Source: Caballeronia udeis
GTDB lineage: Bacteria; Pseudomonadota; Gammaproteobacteria; Burkholderiales; Burkholderiaceae
Assembly (NCBI RefSeq): GCF_001544555.2
Contig: NZ_FCOK02000017.1
Coordinates: 62,001-126,000 of the forward strand
DNA: 64,000 nt
Direction of reading: 5' to 3'
The position numbers and the translations under genes are program-made. Below are positions 16,976 to 25,611 of the stretch, piece after piece. The notes under the pieces are model-generated. The model saw only the letters and a list, made by a program, of their open reading frames with translations, was not told where the DNA came from and ran no database searches. How positions within the stretch are numbered: the first letter of the stretch is position 1; each line of letters starts with the position of its first letter.

Positions 16976-17896
16976 CTATCGGCCTCTGCCGAATGATTTA
17001 ACCGGTGCATGAGGACGACCGGACAGACCGGCATCCGGTGCGTTGTAGCCAACGAACAACTGGCACACGGCCTGTGCATCGACACAAGCATGGAGTTGCT
17101 CTCGAAAGTGGTGATCGCAGAAGCGCTGCGCTACGTCGGCTAGCAGATGCAGATGCGTGCTGTTGGCCGATTCCGGGACCAATAGCACGACCAGGTCGCT
17201 GACCGTATTTCCGTCAGGCGCATCAAACGGAATGGGTGTCGCCGGACGAACATACAACGCTATGGCCCGCCGCAGCCCCTTGATCTGGCCATGCGGAACG
17301 GCGACCCCCTGGCCCAGCGCGGTCGAGCCTAACGATTCGCGTGCCGCGAGGCCCGCAATCACGGTCGCCGCTGGCAGCCCGAAGTGGTGTTCACAGAAAC
17401 GGCCAAGGTGCGCGAAGAGTGACTCCCGGCTGGCGACCTCCAGACCGAGCAGGACGTGATCCTGGGCGAGCAGTTGCGCGAGGGCGTTTCCAGGAGTCAT
17501 GTCGTCTGATTGACCAGCCGGGTCGAGACTCGGAGGAGACACGGGATGCATCAAATCCCGCCAGGCCACGGTGGGAGTTTGAGGGATCTCAAACAGTTGC
17601 CCCACCTCGGCATCCGGCGCCAGATGCGCGACTCGCTGGATCGCTCCGCTCACGGCCTCCCTCGGGAGATAGAGCGACAGACGGACGCGGTCGGTTCCGT
17701 ACAAAGGCACAAGGCGAATGGTCCACGGCTGCCCCGCACAATCACGGATCAGAGCCTGACGCAGCGGCGTGGCGTGTTGCGCGTCAAGCGTGATGTGCAT
17801 CATCACATTGCGGCCAGGTGCGCGAGGTGGCCGATGCTGGGCCGGAGCCTTGCCCGATGAGAGAAGCGCCCGCAGGGCCGCCAATGTGTGCGTCAT
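16976..17896 (-). CDS. PTS EIIA(Ntr)-like domain protein with extra N-terminal domain
   Basis: About 306 residues. The C-terminal 150 residues are a PTS EIIA type-2 / PtsN-like domain: GLAARESLGSTALGQGVAVPHG supplies the phosphorylatable His, followed by PDGNTVSDLVVLLVPE. The N-terminal half is an unrecognised domain of about 120 residues beginning MHITLDAQHATPLRQAL. It is longer than PtsN (about 150-160 residues), so this is a regulatory fusion rather than the housekeeping copy. I take the ATG at 17896 (MTHTLAAL), just after a GGGGG box. No PTS EI or HPr gene is near. Role inferred: a nitrogen-PTS style regulator. Confidence 0.78.
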   Translation of the reverse strand: MTHTLAALRALLSSGKAPAQHRPPRAPGRNVMMHITLDAQHATPLRQALIRDCAGQPWTIRLVPLYGTDRVRLSLYLPREAVSGAIQRVAHLAPDAEVGQLFEIPQTPTVAWRDLMHPVSPPSLDPAGQSDDMTPGNALAQLLAQDHVLLGLEVASRESLFAHLGRFCEHHFGLPAATVIAGLAARESLGSTALGQGVAVPHGQIKGLRRAIALYVRPATPIPFDAPDGNTVSDLVVLLVPESANSTHLHLLADVAQRFCDHHFREQLHACVDAQAVCQLFVGYNAPDAGLSGRPHAPVKSFGRGR

Positions 17897-18016
17897 ACCG
17901 CCCCCGTTTTTCGTTGCCTTTTTCAAGGCTAGCAAAACCGGCGTTAACGTTTCGTAAAAAGTTCTGTAAAAATCGCTGTCTCAACAATAGAAACCGACCT
18001 TGCTGAAGGGCAGACC

Positions 18017-18457
18017 CTACAGGCCGACCAGAGCCGGATTCAGCTCTATGTAAAGAACCACGAGCCATCGTTTCGGACAGTTGGCCGCGATATGCGGCGC
18101 CCGGTTCGTGGCGTTGACGCGTGCTATGTAGCCTCTGTCGCGAGCGAAAAGATACGCGCGCCGGGCATCTGCCTGAAACCAGAAGCCCACCATTGCACAC
18201 GTCGTGAAGCTGAATACGGTAGCCGTGACAGGCGGCAAGCCGGGATCGACTTGTTGGGAGACATACATGAACACGGAGTTCAGGAGCTCATTGATAGCGC
18301 CGGCGATCAGAATGACTTTGACCGCTCCCCTCATGCGCATGATCCACTTCGTTGGCAGCATTGCCCTTTCGAACATGCCCGACGGTGCTTGATTGTGCTG
18401 CTTCACGTTTGCGTCATGCCGTCCCGGGCTTTTAGTTGCTGTGCGCTGCTTGGACAT
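18017..18457 (-). CDS. Hypothetical two-helix membrane protein
   Basis: 146 residues, not recognised. It has a basic, Pro/Ser-rich N-terminus, then hydrophobic segments at about residues 45-65 (VKVILIAGAINELLNSVFMY) and 78-95 (VTATVFSFTTCAMVGFWF), then a basic soluble tail. A GGAG box sits six bases before the ATG, which supports translation. It lies alone between the EIIA-like gene and the DapA-family gene. Confidence 0.55.
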   Translation of the reverse strand: MSKQRTATKSPGRHDANVKQHNQAPSGMFERAMLPTKWIMRMRGAVKVILIAGAINELLNSVFMYVSQQVDPGLPPVTATVFSFTTCAMVGFWFQADARRAYLFARDRGYIARVNATNRAPHIAANCPKRWLVVLYIELNPALVGL

Positions 18458-18848
18458 GAAATCTCCGGCGTCATCGGTCCATGGAAGTGTAGGATTCCTT
18501 CTTTATAGCAGGAAAAATTCCATAACTACTTGATGTTTACGCCGAATGTACGCAAACCCCGTCGGGTTTTACACCGTTTTTATTCGCACCGTCCCGCGCC
18601 TTGAAACACACTCGGAAACCCACGTTCTATACGCACGAATCGTGTTTTTTAACAGGACATTTACACCCGATCCTATAGGCTTCGTTTGATGCAATTGAAT
18701 GGAACTCGAAGCAAATCATCATGACGTTCGAAGATGTCTCAACGAGCATTCACGTCGGGCAAGCAGTGCGCCCGGCAGAGGTTTCAAACGCGGTGAACCC
18801 ATTGACTACTTTGCGTGCGGCCGGTCGCCGCGCGCAGCGGAGTTGATC
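18458..18848. other. Divergent intergenic region upstream of the DapA-family gene
   Basis: 391 bases, AT-rich between 18490 and 18690. A small hairpin (AAACCC at 18554-18559 with GGGTTT at 18564-18569) is present. It should contain the promoters of both flanking genes. The frame of the DapA-family gene is open back to 18699, but the first part has no family similarity and I treat it as non-coding. Confidence 0.5.
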
Positions 18849-19721
18849 ATGGTGTCTGGAATATGGTTGCCTATTGTCACGCCGTTCAAGGATAAGCAAG
18901 TTGACGTCGACGCGCTCCAGCGCCTTGCCGAGCGCTATCTCAGCCAGGAGATCAGCGGGTTCGTCGCACTGGGAACAACCGGCGAAGCGGCGTTGCTCGA
19001 TCACAGCGAGCGGCATAAAGTGCTGCGCTCCCTGTTCGAGGTGATTGGGACGCGCCTGACGGTGGTGGTGGGTGTCGGCGGCATGAATACGCGCGACATG
19101 GTGCAGGAAATCCGCGAGCTGGACCGCTGGGATATCGGCGGATACCTGGTCTCCGCGCCAGCCTACATCTGCCCTGATCAAAACGGCATTCGCTGGCACT
19201 TCGATGAGGTTGCGCGTGTCACCGAACGGCCCATCATTTTGTACGACGTGCCGCATCGAACCGGCGTCTCCATCGAGACGAGCACGGTTGAGCGTCTTAT
19301 CGAACGTGCCAATATTGTCGCCATCAAGGCGTGCGCGCCGGCGACTTTCCAAAAGCTTGGCCAAATGCCGATCAGCTTGCTGTGCGGCAACGACGACGCC
19401 TATGTCGACTGCCTGATCGCCGGCGGATCGGGTGGCATCCTGACGAGCGCCCATCTTTTCGCCGATGTTCTTGCCGAGATCCATGAACGGGTTTTATCCG
19501 AGAGAACGGACGACGCTGTTGCGTTTTTCGAAGCGCTCAAGCCGGTCATCAAGCTCCTGTTCAGCGCACCCAACCCGGCCGGCGTGAAGGCGGCGCTGGC
19601 ACTGGACGGCCTGATTGGAAGCGAGACGCGCCGGCCGATCATGGAAGCTTCAGTCACGCTCAAAGAGCAACTCCGGATCGCGCTTGATGCCTGCACCCGG
19701 CAGCTTTCGGTCATGGCCTGA
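18849..19721 (+). CDS. DapA / N-acetylneuraminate lyase-superfamily aldolase or synthase
   Basis: 290 residues, a class I TIM-barrel lyase. The pyruvate carboxylate-binding motif GTTGE is at 43-47, the proton-relay Tyr at 132 (ILYDVPHRTG, with Arg137) and the Schiff-base Lys at 160 (IVAIKACA). All residues needed for 4-hydroxy-tetrahydrodipicolinate synthase are present. I start at the ATG at 18849 (MVSGIWLPIVTPF), where a CGGAG box is well placed and the family normally begins. The gene stands beside a porin rather than lysine genes, so a catabolic aldolase role is as likely as lysine synthesis. Confidence 0.85.
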   Translation: MVSGIWLPIVTPFKDKQVDVDALQRLAERYLSQEISGFVALGTTGEAALLDHSERHKVLRSLFEVIGTRLTVVVGVGGMNTRDMVQEIRELDRWDIGGYLVSAPAYICPDQNGIRWHFDEVARVTERPIILYDVPHRTGVSIETSTVERLIERANIVAIKACAPATFQKLGQMPISLLCGNDDAYVDCLIAGGSGGILTSAHLFADVLAEIHERVLSERTDDAVAFFEALKPVIKLLFSAPNPAGVKAALALDGLIGSETRRPIMEASVTLKEQLRIALDACTRQLSVMA

Positions 19722-19762
19722 ACGCGACCTTTCCCTTTTTAAACATCCGGTCTCCGTTTGCC

Positions 19763-19784
19763 CCTGGTCGAAGCTTCGACCAGG
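19763..19784. terminator. Perfect 22-base palindrome after the DapA-family gene
   Basis: Half-site CCTGGTCGAAG and its exact reverse complement with no spacer, 42 bases after the stop codon and 52 bases before the porin start. It could form a strong hairpin, and a short T-run (GGTTTTAA) follows after 9 bases. A terminator is the simplest reading. A two-fold operator in front of the porin gene is an alternative. Confidence 0.5.
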
Positions 19785-19836
19785 CGGCAAGCGGTTTTAA
19801 GCGCGCTCAGCGCCGCAATACCATGGAGTTGTCTAT

Positions 19837-21012
19837 ATGAATAAATCCCTGAACACGTCTTTCCTGGTCGCAGCCTTATCCGCAGGTTGTGTGGTTTCAG
19901 CACATGCCCAAAGCAGTGTGACGCTGTATGGCGTAATCGATGCCGGCCTTATCTACACGAACAACCAGGGTGGCCACAGCGCTTGGCAGGAAACGAGTTC
20001 CGCAACAGAAAACACCGTCTTCGGACTTAAAGGCGCAGAAGACCTGGGCGGTGGCCTCCAGGCTGTATTCAAGCTCGAGAACGGCTTCAACCTGAACAAC
20101 GGTACGCAGTTCAACAGCGGCGATGCCTTTGGTGAACAAGCGTACGTGGGCTTGCAAAGCAGTCGGTTCGGCACCGTGCTGCTCGGCCGGCAGTTCGATT
20201 CGGTGAATGACTATCTCGGCCCGTTATCGGCGGCCGGCAGCGGCTATGGCGGCAATCTTTCGGCGCATCCGTTCAACAACGATAACCTCGCGGCTGACTC
20301 GCTGAGCCTGAACAACACGGTCAAGTACGTCAGCACGTCCTATGCGGGCCTCACGTTCGGCGGCGCGTATTCGTTCAGCAACAACGCAAACGGTTTCTCG
20401 AACAATCGCGCCTATGGTTTTGGCGCGACCTATGCGCATGGTCCGTTTAACGTGGCGGCGGCCTATCTGCAGATGAACAACGCGGGCGGCGGTGTGTTGG
20501 GCACGAATCCCAATGGCGCGGTGTCACTAGCCGATGGCAGCGCAGATTTCGTCGCGGCGCGTCAGCGGATCTGGGGCGTGGGCGGCAACTATGCGTTTGG
20601 CCCGGCGACTGTCGGCTTGCTGTGGACGCATTCGCAGATCGACAATATGGCTAGCGTGTTTGCCGGTGGCGAGGGAAATGTGGCGTTGAACGGTGGCTTG
20701 CGCTTGAACAACTACGAGCTCAACGCCCGTTATGCGTTGACCCCTGCTTTGAGTCTGGCAGGTGCCTATACCTTCACTGACGGCGCATATAGCACGGGCG
20801 GCACGTCGTCATCGCCGAGGTGGCATGAGGTGACGCTGCAGACAGATTACTCGATCAGCAAGCGCACGGACTTGTATGCCGAAGGCGTCTATCAGCACGT
20901 TAGCGGCGGTGCTGCCGGCTCGGTGCTTGACAGCGCCACCATCAACACGCTGTCGCCTTCGTCGACGAACAGTCAGGTCGCTGTCACTGTCGGCGTCAAG
21001 CACACGTTCTAA
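19837..21012 (+). CDS. Outer-membrane porin, Gram-negative trimeric type
   Basis: 391 residues with a Sec signal peptide (MNKSLNTSFLVAALSAGCVV, cleavage after about residue 25). A mature start SSVTLYGVIDAGL is the hallmark of beta-proteobacterial porins. Other family features are ENTVFGLKGAEDLGGGLQAVFKLE, a GLQSSRFGTVLLGRQ segment that contributes to the eyelet, and a C-terminal Phe (VGVKHTF) needed for outer-membrane assembly. It would allow passive diffusion of small hydrophilic solutes. It follows the DapA-family gene with a palindrome between them and is followed by a clear terminator, so it is probably its own transcription unit. Confidence 0.95.
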   Translation: MNKSLNTSFLVAALSAGCVVSAHAQSSVTLYGVIDAGLIYTNNQGGHSAWQETSSATENTVFGLKGAEDLGGGLQAVFKLENGFNLNNGTQFNSGDAFGEQAYVGLQSSRFGTVLLGRQFDSVNDYLGPLSAAGSGYGGNLSAHPFNNDNLAADSLSLNNTVKYVSTSYAGLTFGGAYSFSNNANGFSNNRAYGFGATYAHGPFNVAAAYLQMNNAGGGVLGTNPNGAVSLADGSADFVAARQRIWGVGGNYAFGPATVGLLWTHSQIDNMASVFAGGEGNVALNGGLRLNNYELNARYALTPALSLAGAYTFTDGAYSTGGTSSSPRWHEVTLQTDYSISKRTDLYAEGVYQHVSGGAAGSVLDSATINTLSPSSTNSQVAVTVGVKHTF

Positions 21013-21028
21013 GGGTCGAAGGAGCGCT

Positions 21029-21072
21029 GTGCATCGGGGGGAGTGCGACTCCGCCGATGCACGGTGCTTTTT
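21029..21072 (+). terminator. Rho-independent terminator of the porin gene
   Basis: An outer stem GTGCATCGG (21029-21037) pairs with CCGATGCAC (21054-21062). An inner stem GGAGT/ACTCC closes on a 3-base loop. A T-run follows at 21068-21072. It starts 17 bases after the porin stop codon. Confidence 0.85.
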
Positions 21073-21204
21073 GCAGGTATGCCGCCGTCGCTGGAACAGC
21101 AAGTTCAGTTGCCGGGCAGTTTTACGACCTGGCTATTTGAACATTCCTATGGACGTTGTTTCGATACGCCCGGATATCCAGACGCCAGCGGGCGGAGCCC
21201 GTCT

Positions 21205-22104
21205 TCAGTGTTGAGTTCCGGTGGCCGAAATGACATTTGCGGCTGAGTTGTCGAGGAGTTTGAACTTCGCCAGTGCCTTTGCGTAGGTACCGTCCGTCAC
21301 CGCGTCACGAAGCGCCGCGGCAACCTGATCCCGCAACTCATCCGCTCCTTTCGGAAAGCCGATTGCGATCCGGGAAGATGGCAGCGGCTGGCCGATCCGC
21401 ACGTAGGTTCCCGGTTGAAGATCCATGGTGTACGGTACGGACTCGCTGCTCTGAACGATGGCGTCCACTCGCCCCTGCTGCAATTCCAGCCTCGCGGCCT
21501 GTGTGCCATCGGTCTCCTCCACCGCGACAGGAGGCTTGTTGGCGGCAACACAATTAGTGTCGCTCCAGCTTCGCATGATCTGTCCAAAACCGTTGCGCCG
21601 ATTGGCGCCGAGTTTCTGGCCGCATAGGTCAGTCAAGGTTTTGATCGGATTATGGCTTGCAAGCGTATAAGCCTGAATGCCCGAAAGAAGATAGTCGACA
21701 TAGTCGAGCCGGCTCCGTGAGGCCGGCTCATCCAGCAAACTAAACGCCAGATCGACCCGCCTCGTCACCAGCGCGGGAATAGCCTGCTCGTAAGACACGT
21801 CTTGCCATATAACCGGACGGTGCAACTTTTTCGCCACGTAGTCTGCCAGGTCGACATCCACGCCGACGAGCTGCCCAGTTTCCGGAACGCGATATGCCAT
21901 TGGCGGGAACGACGCGAACAGCGCTATCCGCAGAGGTGCTGTCTGAGCCATGACCGCGACCGGCAGCAAGCTGACACAGATTGCCAGTGCGTACGTCACG
22001 GGTTTGCGCCAGATGCCTCGAACTTTCATAAGACGATGTCGGCTTGCCATCGCCGACGCAGTATGCACACGTGTTCGTGCACCTTCTTCTGAAACAGAGG
22101 TCAT
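21205..22104 (-). CDS. Periplasmic solute-binding protein, SBP family 3
   Basis: 299 residues. A hydrophobic export segment at about 35-54 (YALAICVSLLPVAVMAQ) follows an unusually long basic N-terminus. The mature part reads APLRIALFASFPPMAY, VGVDVDLADYVAKKL and RVDLAFSLLDEPASR, the strand and helix pattern of amino-acid-type binding proteins. The ATG at 22104 has an AGGGA box; an inner ATG at 22029 would give a more normal signal peptide. No permease or ATPase genes are adjacent, so it either uses a distant importer or has a sensory role. Confidence 0.82.
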   Translation of the reverse strand: MTSVSEEGARTRVHTASAMASRHRLMKVRGIWRKPVTYALAICVSLLPVAVMAQTAPLRIALFASFPPMAYRVPETGQLVGVDVDLADYVAKKLHRPVIWQDVSYEQAIPALVTRRVDLAFSLLDEPASRSRLDYVDYLLSGIQAYTLASHNPIKTLTDLCGQKLGANRRNGFGQIMRSWSDTNCVAANKPPVAVEETDGTQAARLELQQGRVDAIVQSSESVPYTMDLQPGTYVRIGQPLPSSRIAIGFPKGADELRDQVAAALRDAVTDGTYAKALAKFKLLDNSAANVISATGTQH

Positions 22105-22412
22105 GCCCGATCCCTACAAAGCGAATGAATTGCCAGAGGGGCCAACGCGAGGCGGCCCGGCCACTCTCATGCATGAATCAAAAACGATTTCCGGCGGTTG
22201 AGTTCGCTCTACTGTACGCATCCAGTTTTTCTTCTTGTAGCGAGAATTAAATTCAGTTCAAGTGAAATTTCTCTCAGCATCTCTTCGCAACTCATCAGGA
22301 ACCGTCCGTTTCCGCCACGTATCCGTGTGGAATTTTCTATTGGAAACATAATCCTATGATGAGAATTTTTCCGCGCTGCACACCTCTAAGGTGTTCCAAG
22401 CGGAATATGTAA
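22105..22412. other. Divergent intergenic region
   Basis: 308 bases between the leftward binding-protein gene and the rightward 114-codon gene; AT-rich around 22235-22360, consistent with promoters in both directions. No hairpin or repeat stands out. Confidence 0.5.
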
Positions 22413-22757
22413 ATGGACTACGCATCGATTCAACCTGCGTTGACCATCCTGTTGCGCAACCGCCCGCCCGGCACCACTGCCGACATTAACAACCGGACGG
22501 TTGCCTACTGGGACGGCCATGAGATCAGGGGCATTCACTTACGGAATGACAAAAGCGGCCGGCTTGACGAAGATTTCGACTTCGACGAGCGCACAATCAA
22601 CCAGCTGCATGCAGATCTGGTCGAGTGGATGGCCGCACCTCGTTATACGGTACGGCCTGAACTCGCGGACTGGCTGAAGGGCGCGCCTACGTTCAACGTG
22701 GGCGGTCCGACAGCAACGGGCGCCGGCTCACGCAGTGCGTCCTCGTCTGCTCGCTGA
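22413..22757 (+). CDS. Hypothetical protein
   Basis: 114 residues, not recognised. It is soluble and acidic in the middle (RLDEDFDFDERTINQLHADL) with a low-complexity Gly/Ser/Ala tail. The ribosome-binding site is weak. It ends 63 bases before the flavin monooxygenase and runs in the same direction, so it could be the first gene of that operon. Confidence 0.5.
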   Translation: MDYASIQPALTILLRNRPPGTTADINNRTVAYWDGHEIRGIHLRNDKSGRLDEDFDFDERTINQLHADLVEWMAAPRYTVRPELADWLKGAPTFNVGGPTATGAGSRSASSSAR

Positions 22758-22820
22758 TACGCTCGGGTCTTGACCGTCGAATTCATTGCGTTGCGGGAAT
22801 CCGGCCTCGTGAGGTCGCAG

Positions 22821-23960
22821 ATGGAACACCGGGTAGATACGCTTGTGATAGGCGCCGGGCCTGCGGGCCTTGCGGTTGCTGCGTGCCTGAAGAAGCGGGG
22901 TGCGTCCTGCATCATTGTGGATCGGGCGGCCGAGGTCGGTTCGAGCTGGCGCCATCACTATGACCGGCTGCACCTTCACTCCGACCGTGACCGTTCGACC
23001 CTGCCTTATCTTTCGTTTCCCGCTGGAACGCCACGTTATCCGTCGCGTGAGCAAGTGATTGAGTATCTCGAACTGTATGCGCGGCATTTCGAACTCGTAC
23101 CGCATTTCAACGAAGAGGTCAGGACTGTACGGCCACATGACTCCGGATGGATCACGACCACACCGGCCAGCGTCTATCATTCGCAGCGGGTGGTCGTGGC
23201 CACCGGCTACAACGCCGTTCCCTACCTGCCACGATGGCGCGGCCAGGAACGCTTCGGCGGGCGCATGCTGCATAGCAGCGAATACCGCAGCGGCGAGTCA
23301 TTCCGCTGCCAGAGCGTTCTGGTCGTAGGCTTCGGCAACAGTGGCGGAGAGATAGCGATCGATCTCCACGAACACGGCGCGCGAGTGGCAATGGCGGTGC
23401 GCGGGCCGGTGAACATTGTCCCTCGCGAGATCTTCGGTATCTCCGTACTCGCAATCTCCATCGTGTTGAGCCGCCTTCCTGCCCGGCTCGCTGACGTCCT
23501 GGCGGCGCCACTCGTGCGACTGAGCATTGGAGACGTCACCCGGCTGGGTTTCCGCAAGCCCCCGATGGGTCCGTTTACGCAAATCAAGGCGACGAGAAGA
23601 ATCCCGCTCCTCGACATTGGTACAGTTAAACTGATCCGCGAGGGCCACATCGAGGTGCTGGGAGACATCCGGGAAATAGGGGATACCCGGGTGACATTTG
23701 ATGACGGGCGTTCGCGGGACTTTGACGCAATCGTTGCCGCGACCGGGTTTCACCCACGAATCGATTGTTTCCTGGCGCCGCAGGGCGATATCCTCGATGA
23801 GCAGCCGCAACCGCCGGGCGGCGGGGAGAAAAAATCCGGGCTGCATTACTGTGGGTTTATCGTCTCGGCGACCGGTATGTTGCGCGAAATCGGAATCGAG
23901 GCGCAACGGGTTGCGGACGAAATAACACGCATCGAGCACCACCCAAGGGAGACGCGATGA
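22821..23960 (+). CDS. YUCCA-like flavin-containing monooxygenase
   Basis: 379 residues. The FAD motif GAGPAGLA (11-18) and NADPH motif VVGFGNSGGE frame the protein, with the FMO-like end VAATGFHP. Several stretches resemble plant YUCCA enzymes beyond the cofactor motifs: YDRLHLH, RYPSREQVIEYLELYARHF, IGDVTRLGFRKPPMGP and PLLDIGTVKLIREGHIEV. YUCCAs convert indole-3-pyruvate to indole-3-acetate, but bacterial relatives may use other 2-oxo acids or ketones. I use the ATG at 22821, with GAGG six bases upstream. Its stop overlaps the start of the ligase gene (ATGA). Confidence 0.82.
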   Translation: MEHRVDTLVIGAGPAGLAVAACLKKRGASCIIVDRAAEVGSSWRHHYDRLHLHSDRDRSTLPYLSFPAGTPRYPSREQVIEYLELYARHFELVPHFNEEVRTVRPHDSGWITTTPASVYHSQRVVVATGYNAVPYLPRWRGQERFGGRMLHSSEYRSGESFRCQSVLVVGFGNSGGEIAIDLHEHGARVAMAVRGPVNIVPREIFGISVLAISIVLSRLPARLADVLAAPLVRLSIGDVTRLGFRKPPMGPFTQIKATRRIPLLDIGTVKLIREGHIEVLGDIREIGDTRVTFDDGRSRDFDAIVAATGFHPRIDCFLAPQGDILDEQPQPPGGGEKKSGLHYCGFIVSATGMLREIGIEAQRVADEITRIEHHPRETR

Positions 23961-25600
23961 ATAACGACATGTACGAAGAGGGATTGAACAAAACCGCTGC
24001 CAACTTCGCGGCCCTGACGCCCTTGAGCTTCATCGAACGCGCGGCGTCGGTCTATCCGAACATGCCAGCCATTTCGCACGGCGCGGTGCGGCGTGACTGG
24101 GCCCAGACTTATGCACGCACACGGCGTCTGGCCTCTGCATTGAGTGCCAGGGGCATTGGCGTTGGCGATACGGTCGCTGCGATGCTGCCAAACATTCCCG
24201 AGATGGTCGAGGCTCATTTCGGTATCCCGATGATCGGTGCAGTCCTTAATACGCTCAACACGCGACTCGATGCAAACACGCTCGCGTTCATGCTGAACCA
24301 TGGCGAAGCGAAAGCGGTGCTGGTCGACCGCGAATTCTCCGTCGTGATGCGCGAGGCGATCGCGAATGTGGCCCGGCCGATTCTGGTTATCGACGTCGAC
24401 GACTCCGAATATGCGGGACCGGGCGAGCGTATTGGCGAACTCGATTACGAAGCGCTGCTGGCAAGCGGCAATCCTGAATTCGAATGGGCGCCCCCATCCG
24501 ATGAGTGGAATGCTATCTGCCTGAACTACACATCGGGGACAACAGGATCTCCGAAGGGCGTCGTGTATCACCATCGCGGGGCATACACCAACGCGGTCAG
24601 CAATATCCTGGAATGGGATATGCCAAAGCACGCGGTGTACCTGTGGACGCTGCCAATGTTCCATTGCAACGGCTGGTGTTTTCCGTGGACCGTGGCCGCG
24701 CGGGCGGGCGTCAACGTGTGCTTGCGCAAGGTCGATGCGAAAACGATCTTCGACCTGATTCGCCGCGAGCGAGTGACGCATTATTGCGGCGCGCCGATCG
24801 TACATAATCTGCTGGTCAATGCTCCCGACGAATTGAAAACCGGGATTGAGCATCGCGTCCACGCAATGGTCGCCGGCGCGGCGCCACCTGCGTCAATGAT
24901 CGAGGGAATGGAGCGGCTTGGCTTCGAGCTGACGCATGTGTACGGCTTGACTGAGGTTTATGGTCCGGCGACCGTGTGCGCGCAGCAAGCGCAATGGAGC
25001 ACGCTCGACATAGGTGAACGCGCGCGCCTGAATGCGCGGCAGGGCGTGCGCTACCACTTGCAGGACGCCGTGACGGTCCGCGATCCCCAGACGATGGAGG
25101 CAGTGCCGGCGGATGGAGAGACAATCGGCGAGATCATGTTTCGCGGCAACATCATGATGAAGGGTTACCTGAAGAACCCGGCCGCCACGCAGGAAGCGTT
25201 TCGCGGCGGCTGGTTTCATACCGGGGACCTGGCGGTCGCCAGTCCGGACGGCTACGTCCGGATCAAGGACCGCAGCAAGGACATCATCATTTCAGGTGGC
25301 GAGAATATTTCGAGCATCGAAATTGAAGATGTGCTGTATCGCCATCCAGCGGTACTCGCGGCGGCCGTCGTTGCAAAGCCGGACCCTCGTTGGGGTGAGA
25401 CGCCTTGCGCGTTCGTCGAGTTAAAGGCGGGTGCAACGACAAGCGCTGCAGAATTGGTCGCGCATTGCAGAGCCCATCTCGCCGGTTTCAAAGTGCCACG
25501 CGCGGTGGAATTCTGCGAGTTGCCGAAGACATCGACCGGCAAGATACAGAAGTTCGAACTGCGCAAGCGCGCCGGGTCGGTCGCGGCTATCGACGTATGA
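23957..25600 (+). CDS. Acyl-CoA ligase, AMP-forming
   Basis: 547 residues of the ANL superfamily. The P-loop motif reads YTSGTTGSPKG, with the A5 motif YGLTEVYGP and the A7-A8 hinge GWFHTGDLAVASPDGYVRIKDR. The catalytic Lys is in SSTGKIQKF-like TSTGKIQKFELRK. It resembles medium-chain and methylmercaptopropionate-type CoA ligases (AlkK/DmdB group) in length and in the motif NTRLDANTLAFMLNHGEAK. It activates a carboxylic acid to its CoA thioester. Its start overlaps the monooxygenase stop and its stop overlaps a possible start of the hydratase, so the three proteins probably act in one pathway. Confidence 0.9.
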   Translation: MNNDMYEEGLNKTAANFAALTPLSFIERAASVYPNMPAISHGAVRRDWAQTYARTRRLASALSARGIGVGDTVAAMLPNIPEMVEAHFGIPMIGAVLNTLNTRLDANTLAFMLNHGEAKAVLVDREFSVVMREAIANVARPILVIDVDDSEYAGPGERIGELDYEALLASGNPEFEWAPPSDEWNAICLNYTSGTTGSPKGVVYHHRGAYTNAVSNILEWDMPKHAVYLWTLPMFHCNGWCFPWTVAARAGVNVCLRKVDAKTIFDLIRRERVTHYCGAPIVHNLLVNAPDELKTGIEHRVHAMVAGAAPPASMIEGMERLGFELTHVYGLTEVYGPATVCAQQAQWSTLDIGERARLNARQGVRYHLQDAVTVRDPQTMEAVPADGETIGEIMFRGNIMMKGYLKNPAATQEAFRGGWFHTGDLAVASPDGYVRIKDRSKDIIISGGENISSIEIEDVLYRHPAVLAAAVVAKPDPRWGETPCAFVELKAGATTSAAELVAHCRAHLAGFKVPRAVEFCELPKTSTGKIQKFELRKRAGSVAAIDV

Positions 25601-25611
25601 CGGAGGCGGAG

